64,000 nucleotides of DNA from an uncultured Pirellula sp. (GTDB lineage: Bacteria; Planctomycetota; Planctomycetia; Pirellulales; Pirellulaceae): positions 1 to 64,000 of the forward strand of contig CAIOHR010000433.1 in the NCBI GenBank assembly GCA_903858115.1, written 5' to 3'. A program made the translations under genes and the position numbers. Positions 17,213 to 25,187 of the stretch are shown here, in pieces (position 1 is the stretch's first letter; every line of letters starts with the position of its first letter). Under the pieces are notes generated by a model that saw only the letters and a list, made by a program, of their open reading frames with translations, was not told the DNA's origin and did no database searches.

Positions 17213-19783
17213 CTAGTACGCTAGTCCTTTGGCCGTTCGCATCAACTCGAGGCACTCGATCCGGTGCGTATTGCCATTGCACGCCGCAGAGGCTCGTTCG
17301 AGCATGCTATCCCAGTTGGCGTTAGGAGCCATTTTGGATTGGCGTAACAGCAATCCAAACTCAGCGACCGCAGTCGCCCATTGCAACTCCGAATCGGATG
17401 ACTCGCCCACCTCAGTGATCGGACGATTTGCAAGTACAAACTCCTGCTTGGTGCTCTCCAAGGCTTCCGGTTGTTTGTATCGCACACGTAGCGTCAACCA
17501 TTCGCTTTCATCACCGGTCGGTTGTGGTTTCGTTTGGACGGCTGATTCTCCACGTTTCTTGTATTTGGATTCGCTCGAATCCGGAGTCAAGCTTGGCTCT
17601 TGGAGCGATACGGGCACGATTTCATAAAACGCCGTGACCGAATGGCCCGCACCGATATCCCCCGCGTCCTTCTTGTCGTTGTTGAAGTCAGCATTCGCTA
17701 GTTGTCGATCTTCGTATCCAATCTGTCGATACGATCGGACCAAGTTCGGATTGAAGTCGAGCTGCAGTTTGACATCTTTCGCAACAGTAACCAACGTTCC
17801 GGTCATTTGTTCCACCATCAGCTTCTTCGCTTCACGGTCGTTGTCGACCATGCCATACACGCCGTTCCCGTCTTTGGAGATCTTTTCCATCATGGAGTCG
17901 TTGTAATTCCCCGCTCCGTAGCCGAGGCACGTGAGAAAGACATTGCTCTTTGCATTCTCTTTCATCATCTCCACCAAAGAATCGGTGTTCGTCACACCGA
18001 CGTTAAAGTCCCCGTCCGTGCAAAGAATGACACGATTCGCACCGCCTGGTATAAAGTTCTCTCGAGCGATCGAATAGGCCAACTGAATCCCTTGGCCGCC
18101 GTTGGTCGATCCACCCGCTTGCAGATTATGAATGGCAGCAACAATCTTCTCACGGTTGTGACCGGGTGTGCTTTCCAACACACAGCCTGCGGCTCCTGCA
18201 TAGACGACGATCGCAACACGATCATCATTTCTCAATCGCGAGGCGAGCATCGAAAGAGATCTCTGAACCAGCGGAAGCTTGTTCGGATCGTTCATCGAAC
18301 CTGATACATCGATAAGGAACACTAGGTTGCACTTGGGACGCTCCTCGGCTTGTAGTTTCTTTGCTTGGATCCCGACACGAACTAGCTTGTGATTCTTGTT
18401 CCATGGACATGGAAGCATTTTGATACTAGCTGCAAAGGGTGTGTCGTCTTGTGGCGAAGGATACTCGTACTCGAAATAATTGACCAACTCTTCGATGCGA
18501 ACCATGTTCGGCGATGGAAGTCGACCTTGCTGTTGGATTGTTTGCCGTACTTTACTGTAGGATGCAGTGTCGACATCGATCGAAAACGTTGTGACAGGTT
18601 CGGTATTCGCGTCGGTGAATGGCTTTTCAATGATCGAGTCAAATCGGTCCGCAGATGGACTTTCGACGGAGGGCCTCGATTTGAGGTTGGTACGAAGCTC
18701 GTCTGGCAATCTTCGCGATAGGTCAATACCCAACTTAGCGTCTCGATAGTCCGGGAGGTCGAAGCCCTCGTTTGCTTTGCTTTCCGAGCGAGCCCCTGGC
18801 ATGCCGCCCATGCCGCCCATGCCGCCACCCCTACCGTAGCCGCCGCCTTCACCACCTCTGGCCATGCCACCGTAACCACCCATCCCCCCGCCGTAGCCAC
18901 CTTCAGCTCCGTAGCCACCTGAGCCCATACCACCAGTGCCCATACCATCTGTCCCCATGCCGCCGCCGGCCATGCCACCGCCTGCCATGCGACTTGGTCC
19001 CATTCCCCCAGTTCCAGCTGTTGCGTCACTCGCAGCAGGGGCAGCGATCGCATTACCATCTCCGCCCATGCCCATGCCTCCATAACCAGGAACGCTTGCA
19101 GTACGAGCCTCTAGTTGAACCACAGGCCCACCGGACGGCATAGGCAATGCAACCTCGGTTCTCGCCATTACCGCTGGCTCTGGTTGTCCCCCGGAAACGG
19201 AGCTATCGGGTGCAACGGCCGACATAAGAGAACTTTTCGCTTCCTTTTCTTGGAGTGCTTTTTCCATCGAAGCCATAGAGTTAGCCGCGTCCGGAATGGT
19301 GGAAACCACTTCCTGCAGTTTCTCTTGGGTCGGCGCGCCTACTGCAGAAGGACTCTGAGGGTTCATCGCGACGTCCACCGCATTGGGCGTATTGCCGAGT
19401 TGGTACGAGCTCCATGCCAGCAGTCCCAGCGGCACGCAAGCTGCCGCAGCTAGATACGCAACAAACCGCTTGCGTCGATAAAAAGGAATTGAGTTCAATG
19501 ACGCAATCGTTACCGATCGGTCGTCGATCGCTTCTTGAACGACCCGTTGTTGCGTGCTGGTCAAAGCCACGTTGCGGTCGGGGATCGCCAGGGACTGTTG
19601 AAGGACGCCCACAGTTTCGCGAATCGAGTCCACTTCGCGTTTCAGCTGTGGATGTGCAACGATGGCTTTCTCGACGATTGCCATTTCGTCGGCGTCGAGT
19701 TCGTTCAAAACAAAAGCGGTTAGCTTCCACTCTTCCAAGGGAAGTTCATTTGCGTTCGCGGAAGATGGATTGGACGATGACAT
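17213..19783 (-). CDS. VWA-domain membrane protein (YfbK-like) with anti-sigma-like N-terminus
   Basis: 856 aa. Residues about 15-85 are acidic-helical and resemble the cytosolic part of planctomycete anti-sigma factors (LTAFVLNELDADEMAIVEKA), followed by one membrane helix (VAYLAAAACVPLGLLAW, about 109-125). A glycine/methionine-rich region with GGMG and GGYG repeats spans about 245-335. A von Willebrand factor A domain follows with an intact metal site DVSGSMN (about 490), then a C-terminal region as in YfbK (DUF3520). It lies 36 nt downstream of an ECF sigma factor gene, so it probably restrains or senses for that sigma factor. Ligand unknown. Confidence 0.85.
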   Translation of the reverse strand: MSSSNPSSANANELPLEEWKLTAFVLNELDADEMAIVEKAIVAHPQLKREVDSIRETVGVLQQSLAIPDRNVALTSTQQRVVQEAIDDRSVTIASLNSIPFYRRKRFVAYLAAAACVPLGLLAWSSYQLGNTPNAVDVAMNPQSPSAVGAPTQEKLQEVVSTIPDAANSMASMEKALQEKEAKSSLMSAVAPDSSVSGGQPEPAVMARTEVALPMPSGGPVVQLEARTASVPGYGGMGMGGDGNAIAAPAASDATAGTGGMGPSRMAGGGMAGGGMGTDGMGTGGMGSGGYGAEGGYGGGMGGYGGMARGGEGGGYGRGGGMGGMGGMPGARSESKANEGFDLPDYRDAKLGIDLSRRLPDELRTNLKSRPSVESPSADRFDSIIEKPFTDANTEPVTTFSIDVDTASYSKVRQTIQQQGRLPSPNMVRIEELVNYFEYEYPSPQDDTPFAASIKMLPCPWNKNHKLVRVGIQAKKLQAEERPKCNLVFLIDVSGSMNDPNKLPLVQRSLSMLASRLRNDDRVAIVVYAGAAGCVLESTPGHNREKIVAAIHNLQAGGSTNGGQGIQLAYSIARENFIPGGANRVILCTDGDFNVGVTNTDSLVEMMKENAKSNVFLTCLGYGAGNYNDSMMEKISKDGNGVYGMVDNDREAKKLMVEQMTGTLVTVAKDVKLQLDFNPNLVRSYRQIGYEDRQLANADFNNDKKDAGDIGAGHSVTAFYEIVPVSLQEPSLTPDSSESKYKKRGESAVQTKPQPTGDESEWLTLRVRYKQPEALESTKQEFVLANRPITEVGESSDSELQWATAVAEFGLLLRQSKMAPNANWDSMLERASAACNGNTHRIECLELMRTAKGLAY

Positions 19784-19819
19784 GATTGTTTCCTAAGGAA
19801 TTGGTTTCGGTGTTTTGGT

Positions 19820-20377
19820 TTATGAAGCTGGAATAGCTTTTCGTAGGTTAGTGACTGCTTGGTGTATCAACACGCCGACGTGGGACACACTCAATTCCAT
19901 CACTTCAGCGATTTGTTTGTAGGACAACCCCTGCTGCAGTCGCAGGACGAGTACCTCTTGTTCACGCGGGGAAAGCAACCCAATCTCGTGTTGCAGCTTT
20001 CCCTTTTCTTCGAGTGATACCAGGGACTCGCTGGGGTGTGAGACGTTTCCAGGAGCATTCGAGACATGCTCCGATGCATACTGAACAACCATAAGTGACT
20101 CCTTGCGATTTCTATCCATCGCGCGATTACGACAACATTTGAAGAGCCAAGCCTCGATGTGTCCCTCGACGTTCTCGCGAGGCTCGCGACACAAACGAAG
20201 AAAGACATCTTGCACACAATCCCGGGCGTTATCCCAATCGTCTCCTAACAAACGAGCCACATAGGCCACCAACGGACGCTCGTAGCGTTCGAAGAGGGTA
20301 TGCAGCCACTTATGGTCACTAACAGCGCTAGCAACCGGCGAAATCCCATTCGCATCAGAAGGAGGTTTTGGGTTCAT
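19820..20377 (-). CDS. RNA polymerase ECF-type sigma factor
   Basis: 185 aa with both ECF regions. Region 2 is LFERYERPLVAYVARLLGDDWDNARDCVQDVFLRLCREP, including the RNA-polymerase- and -10-contacting helices; region 4 is LSPREQEVLVLRLQQGLSYKQIAEVMELSVSHVGVLIHQAVTNLRK, the -35-binding helix-turn-helix. It is the first gene of a two-gene unit with the VWA membrane protein. No zinc-binding anti-sigma gene is adjacent, so the VWA protein's N-terminus is the likely partner. Target promoters unknown. Confidence 0.92.
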   Translation of the reverse strand: MNPKPPSDANGISPVASAVSDHKWLHTLFERYERPLVAYVARLLGDDWDNARDCVQDVFLRLCREPRENVEGHIEAWLFKCCRNRAMDRNRKESLMVVQYASEHVSNAPGNVSHPSESLVSLEEKGKLQHEIGLLSPREQEVLVLRLQQGLSYKQIAEVMELSVSHVGVLIHQAVTNLRKAIPAS

Positions 20378-20708
20378 GAGTTGGTCCGGACGAGGCTACC
20401 GTCGAGTCGAATTCGAACGGATTGACTAAGTAAACGCACCAAAACCAGATTTCTTAGTGGTTTTGGAAAATTATCGCTGATCGCACGCACAGTTGTAAGC
20501 AAGGCCCTGCTCGTGCTCAATGCAATGGTTCTCTGATCGGTTATCTTAGAAGGTCCGATTCAAGAGTACGAGCACCGCCTATGGCTGAGCACGAGCACGC
20601 CATCAACGTCGATTCATGTTCTTGAGGCAGTTGCTTTTTCCTGGGCGTAGAGTTTTTTTCCTGGGCATCCTGAGAAAATGCCAAGGGTGATAGTCAGGAA
20701 CAGAATGG
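20378..20708. other. 331-bp gap upstream of the sigma factor
   Basis: No gene is seen. It contains an 11-bp perfect inverted repeat, GCTCGTGCTCA (20509-20519) with TGAGCACGAGC (20586-20596), and two direct copies of TTTTCCTGGGC (near 20637 and 20652) beside the Uma2 gene end. The promoter of the sigma factor must lie in the part near 20378-20500. Confidence 0.4.
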
Positions 20709-21590
20709 CTATTCTATGCCCAATTGCCGTAGCTTTTCTTTCAAGCGAAGTGCCTCCCTCTCTGCTTCGTTCGCTCGCTTAGCCTCTGCATCGGCCCGTT
20801 GCTTTTCATCGTTTGCCCGTTGCGTCTCATCGTCCGCTCGCTGTTTCTCTTCATCCGCTCGCTGTTTCTCATCGTCCGCTCGCTGTTTCTCTACCAGCGT
20901 TCGCTGCTGCTCCTTGTCTGCCCGTTGCTCTTCTGCAATGGCTCGCTCTTTTCCCGTCAGCATGATTTGTCCATCTGCCGTGGTCCACCGCAGCCAAACC
21001 TGCGACATGTCCTCGTAGACTCCATGCCATATCCGAACTCCAAGCCCCAGCGACTCCAAGAAAGGCGATTCCGATTGGTCGAGTTCATAGCGACCACTCA
21101 CAAGCCGATAGACTCGAAGAGGTTTCGAACTCAAGTGCTCCTCTGGATCGTAGATGATGTAGAAAGTAATCCCCAACTTCGCGTAACCTTGAAGCTTTAC
21201 GGTGTCCTCCCCTCCTTCTTCGTTGGAGACAATCTCCACGACCAAGTCAGGGGGCTTTCCATATTCCCAAACAAAGTAGGACCTGTTCTTTTTCGGGAAG
21301 GGATCCGCAGGGGACGCGACGCCTAGGCTAACCAAAACATCTGGAACAAAAGGAGGCGTTCTGATTGCAAAAAAAAGTCCGACATTGCTCATGGCAACAA
21401 ATGGCTCACCAGGTTGCCACGAACTATAAAGAACTTCTGCTAGCAATCGCTGTTGCTTCTCGGAGAATTGATTATCCACGGGCGCACCATCCTCCGTAAT
21501 GATATGTTCAATGTTAGGGTGTAATTCGACGGGCAGTGGGCGATGCTCGGAAACCAACATTGGCGGCTGTGCAGGTGCATCGCTAGACAT
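20709..21590 (-). CDS. Uma2-family (DUF820) nuclease-like protein with coiled-coil tail
   Basis: 293 aa. Residues about 20-200 are the restriction-endonuclease-like Uma2 fold, with FVPDVLVSLG, PPDLVVEIVSNEEGGEDTVKLQGYAKLGITFYIIYDP giving the acidic/basic active-site pattern (PD...EIVS...K). Residues about 215-290 are a charged coiled coil built from near-perfect heptads of the type EKQRADD. At DNA level these are 21-bp tandem repeats at 20790-20900. Uma2 proteins are widespread and abundant in planctomycetes and cyanobacteria, function unsettled. Not in an operon. Confidence 0.85.
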   Translation of the reverse strand: MSSDAPAQPPMLVSEHRPLPVELHPNIEHIITEDGAPVDNQFSEKQQRLLAEVLYSSWQPGEPFVAMSNVGLFFAIRTPPFVPDVLVSLGVASPADPFPKKNRSYFVWEYGKPPDLVVEIVSNEEGGEDTVKLQGYAKLGITFYIIYDPEEHLSSKPLRVYRLVSGRYELDQSESPFLESLGLGVRIWHGVYEDMSQVWLRWTTADGQIMLTGKERAIAEEQRADKEQQRTLVEKQRADDEKQRADEEKQRADDETQRANDEKQRADAEAKRANEAEREALRLKEKLRQLGIE

Positions 21591-21823
21591 ATCAGGACTC
21601 CTGACCAGAGAGACGATTTATAGATAAAAGTATTTTAGCAACGCCAATCCCGTGCTGGAACCAGAATTCTAGCAGGACTCCAGGATCGCGCCCACGATCG
21701 CGTTGAATCTTGCATCGAGCGCAACAAGCTACTTTTCTTTGACATGCTCTATGAATTCTCGATACAATGCATGGTTTGGTTGGTTTCCGAAATCAAGGCC
21801 TGTCTTCGAGGAAAAGTTTTCGA

Positions 21824-23695
21824 ATGTCTGCATATTGGTCGGTTTCCGGTCGCATCTCTTTTCATCGGCGGGCCTTCGCACGATTACTCTTTTGCTATTC
21901 CACACACCTGATTGTTGTTGGCTTACTTCTACCACCTATTTGCCACGCTCAATCATCCGTTCCCGATCTTCCTGCTGGCGATTCTCTTTATCAACGCTGG
22001 CTCCCTTCGCCGGACAATTCTTCCACCGATGCGAGAAAACTGCTAGAAAAATTACGGAAACAAAAACGATTACCAAGCGATCCACCCGAGGTTTCGTCCC
22101 CAATCCCAGGATTGATTCCTCGCGATGGCAAAGGATTACCGAGCAGACTTCCCGATTTGTCACCCGCACAGCGGGAGCAACTCCGCAAGATTGCTGAACA
22201 ATATATCAAAGATGGCAACCCTCCCTTCAAACCCGAAGACCTTGAGCGTATTCCACCTCAGTTGCTCGAACAGTTTCAAAAGTCGCCTGAATTACAACAA
22301 CTGGCCAAAGAACTCGCAGAGAAATCTCTCACGAAGGAACAGGACTCTTCGGACGATGCTGGCCGAGCGCAAGACCCATTCGCCCCTGCACCTGCCTTTT
22401 CAAGCTCCGATGCCCAACAACAGAATGCCACGCAGCCGAACGAAAAGCAAAAAGATGCACCGAACGTCTCTCGTGACTCGAAGTCGACGTTGCCCTCCGC
22501 TAGCAAAACGCTATCGCAAAAGACCCTCGATAGAAACAACACGTCGAATGGCAATAATCCATCACAGCAGAATAGCAGTCAGTTGGATCCCCAACGCTTG
22601 ACCGAAGGAAGCCCTGTTTCCGGCAATTCATCTTGGCCATCGTTGACCGAATCCCCTAACCAAGCGAATGGATCATCTACGAGTCGGCCAAAGCAATCGA
22701 ATCCAGGTACGTCAAAGCCTCCACAGTCATCAGCCGACAACCCACCGTTTCGACCCAGCACAGGGAGACGCGAGACAAATCCATCTCAATCGAATCCATC
22801 GACTCCGAACAATAGTTCTACGAGAAATTCCACGGATCGCCTGAATGAAAAGGGGGAGCAAAATGCCCCTCGCAGTTCCTCTCGCAGTGCACCCGCTGAA
22901 ACGGCCTTAGAAAAAATGCAGCGCACGTTCCAGGAACTGGGTTTTGGAAGCGTGATGGAGAAAATCGCCAAAGAAGCAGCGGGATTGGAGCAAAACGAAA
23001 CTGCGAATCGCAATGCTGCAACATCGCCAAACAAAGTGCCAAGCAAAGCTGACAAGGCTTCCACGCCAAGTGCGCCGAGGACGTCTAATGCTCGCTCGAA
23101 CGACGATGAAAAAGTAGCCTCTGCGCCGCCGCGAAATCAAACCGTGCAGCGTTCGGAACCCTCAAGATCAAACACGAATCGGTCTTCGGCCGAACCGCGT
23201 TCCTCGGTTGCTCCTCCTTCACGCGATGCCAATTCGGCAGAACCATCTTCTCCCTTCGAATTGCCAAAGTTGGAGTTGCCAAAGTTCTCGGTCTGGTGGA
23301 TTGTTGCAGCCCTTGCCCTCATTGCGCTCGGCCTCGCATTGTGGTTCTTGAGCAAGGATCCGGTGGTTGCTGCCAAAGTGTTTGGTGTCAAACCACCGAG
23401 ACCAGAGAACGCTTCGGTCGCTTTGAGGACCATTCGCAATCGGTCTGACGTGATTGACGCGTTTCATCAATTGATCGAGACCAAGTTTCGTTCCTTCGAG
23501 TCATGGTGGACATCGCGTCTTGCGTTGCAGCAGGTAGATAAAACACTCCCAAGCTTGACTCCTACCATGCGAGAAGCGACCGAGATCTATGAGATGGCAC
23601 GGTATCTCCCAGCGGATCAAGAACTATCCGAATCAGATCTTGAACGCATGAGACTTGCGATGAATACATGCTCTTTAACAGGCGTCTTGCAATGA
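21824..23695 (+). CDS. secreted or anchored protein with long disordered linker, unknown function
   Basis: About 623 aa from the ATG at 21824. An upstream ATG at 21767 adds 19 residues; 21824 has GAGGA 11 nt before it and places the hydrophobic stretch LIVVGLLLPPICHA as a signal peptide. Then comes a proline-containing helical segment, a 300-residue Ser/Asn/Gln/Pro-rich disordered region, a short helix pair (ALEKMQRTFQELGFGSVMEKIAKEAA), a membrane helix (WWIVAALALIALGLALWFL) and a C-terminal helical domain reminiscent of DUF4129. Its stop overlaps the next start (ATGA), so the two act together. No confident family. Confidence 0.7.
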   Translation: MSAYWSVSGRISFHRRAFARLLFCYSTHLIVVGLLLPPICHAQSSVPDLPAGDSLYQRWLPSPDNSSTDARKLLEKLRKQKRLPSDPPEVSSPIPGLIPRDGKGLPSRLPDLSPAQREQLRKIAEQYIKDGNPPFKPEDLERIPPQLLEQFQKSPELQQLAKELAEKSLTKEQDSSDDAGRAQDPFAPAPAFSSSDAQQQNATQPNEKQKDAPNVSRDSKSTLPSASKTLSQKTLDRNNTSNGNNPSQQNSSQLDPQRLTEGSPVSGNSSWPSLTESPNQANGSSTSRPKQSNPGTSKPPQSSADNPPFRPSTGRRETNPSQSNPSTPNNSSTRNSTDRLNEKGEQNAPRSSSRSAPAETALEKMQRTFQELGFGSVMEKIAKEAAGLEQNETANRNAATSPNKVPSKADKASTPSAPRTSNARSNDDEKVASAPPRNQTVQRSEPSRSNTNRSSAEPRSSVAPPSRDANSAEPSSPFELPKLELPKFSVWWIVAALALIALGLALWFLSKDPVVAAKVFGVKPPRPENASVALRTIRNRSDVIDAFHQLIETKFRSFESWWTSRLALQQVDKTLPSLTPTMREATEIYEMARYLPADQELSESDLERMRLAMNTCSLTGVLQ

Positions 23696-25149
23696 GCCCG
23701 AGGGCAAGCCGATGTTCAGGACCACAGTGGTCGCATGCGTTGCGGAGGCTCTTGCCGTTTGCCATGTTGCTGTTCGTAGAGTTGAACGGCGGGATCGCTT
23801 GGTGCCAGGCACCTAGTAGTGCACCCAGCAATGCAATGGATCTGCAATGGAACTTTCGCTACGATGTGTTTCAATTGCTGCTTCAACAATCAGGATTGCG
23901 AGTCGAGAAGAATGTTGCGAAAGCCATCGCCAATCCTCGCACTTCGGTCATTGTGACGATGGGGAACGTGGATCGATCGCGGGTCGTAGAATGGACGGAC
24001 CTTCGAAATTTTGTGGATCGCGGCGGCAAGCTTATGATTGCGGCGGATGGACATTTCTATTCGCCAGGTTTCGGAACGATCAATCAGGGACCGGTCACCG
24101 CGAAGAATCCGGAGCAGAAGTTTCAAGGATTTGAAGATTGCATTCGAGTTCAATCTTTTTCCGGTGTCCATCCCGTCACCCGGGGACTCACCGAAGTAGT
24201 AACCAACCGAACAGGTTGGATTGACGCGCAAAGCAAACGCTTGACCTGGGAGGATCTACTCCTGCTGCCAGATGGTCGAGAAAATCGGCGTTTGCAACCC
24301 GGCAGCAGGTTGACAGCCAAGCCATCGGACGGGAAACCTTTGCTTTCGATAGGCTATTCGCAGCGAAGTGATGATGGATTCGTCGTATTGGTCGCAGACC
24401 CAAGTATCTTTTCCAATGGCATGTTGTGGTATGCCAACAATGGTGAACTGGCAACCGCGATAGTGCAAGAGCTTGCGTCGGAGAATCGTTCCACTCTTAT
24501 CATGATTGTGGATTCCAAGATTCAATCACAAGTTATTCTGCCTACATTGCCAAAGCAAGAGGAGGCTACGCAGGAACTGCCGTTACCCACAGCGAGTCCG
24601 ACACCCCAGATCACCTCACTGCTGCAGGTCGCCAACGCCGCATTGAAGGAAGTAGCCGACCCAGTGCAGATCAATGAGCAACTTCGCGACCGCCCCAGAA
24701 ATACAGCCGTGGAGGATTACAGTCGTTGGATTTGGACAGGGGCGGCTGCGATAGTCATCAGTTTCGTGTTATGGCAGTTGCTGAATCGCTCTACGTGGTT
24801 TGCTACCTATAATACATCGCGGCAGATGAGAACAGCGAGAGACTTGTTGTCTGCATCACGACCGGTCGATCTCCAGAACAAGATTGCATCCGAGACGTTA
24901 GCCCGAGAGTTTTCAAGGTTATGGACAGGCCAGCATACCGATTCCGATTGGCGAGTATGTTTGGATCAGTTGAAACATTCCAACGATGATCGCCTCACGG
25001 CGAAAGATCGAACCGCGGTTGAGTCAATCATGGCGATTGCGATTTTCGGTGGTAAGGCCACAATGGGTGATACCGAGTTGGAGCGACTGTGTGGCACCAT
25101 GCAGGATCTTCTATCTCGATTTCGTCCCACTGCAACACATGCTGTCTGA
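23692..25149 (+). CDS. DUF4350-like membrane protein
   Basis: 485 aa from an ATG overlapping the previous stop (ATGA, 23692-23695). N-terminal signal region (ALRRLLPFAMLLFVELNGGIAWC), a domain with the DUF4350 pattern (SVIVTMGN, LRNFVDRGGKLMIAADGHF, FVVLVADPSIFSNGMLWYANNGELA), then one membrane helix (WIWTGAAAIVISFVLWQLL, about 350) and a cytosolic helical tail. DUF4350 proteins usually sit with MoxR ATPase, DUF58 and DUF4129 genes; here only the upstream linker protein is present. Probably part of an envelope complex; activity unknown. Confidence 0.72.
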   Translation: MSPRASRCSGPQWSHALRRLLPFAMLLFVELNGGIAWCQAPSSAPSNAMDLQWNFRYDVFQLLLQQSGLRVEKNVAKAIANPRTSVIVTMGNVDRSRVVEWTDLRNFVDRGGKLMIAADGHFYSPGFGTINQGPVTAKNPEQKFQGFEDCIRVQSFSGVHPVTRGLTEVVTNRTGWIDAQSKRLTWEDLLLLPDGRENRRLQPGSRLTAKPSDGKPLLSIGYSQRSDDGFVVLVADPSIFSNGMLWYANNGELATAIVQELASENRSTLIMIVDSKIQSQVILPTLPKQEEATQELPLPTASPTPQITSLLQVANAALKEVADPVQINEQLRDRPRNTAVEDYSRWIWTGAAAIVISFVLWQLLNRSTWFATYNTSRQMRTARDLLSASRPVDLQNKIASETLAREFSRLWTGQHTDSDWRVCLDQLKHSNDDRLTAKDRTAVESIMAIAIFGGKATMGDTELERLCGTMQDLLSRFRPTATHAV

Positions 25150-25187
25150 ATTTCGAAAGGAAACTTGTTTTGCCCTTTCTTGATCAT

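Noticed and set aside
18382..19083. Long alternative frame on the VWA gene
   Set aside because: Its Trp/Ala-rich sequence is just another frame of the Gly/Met-rich tract; no start site or family match.
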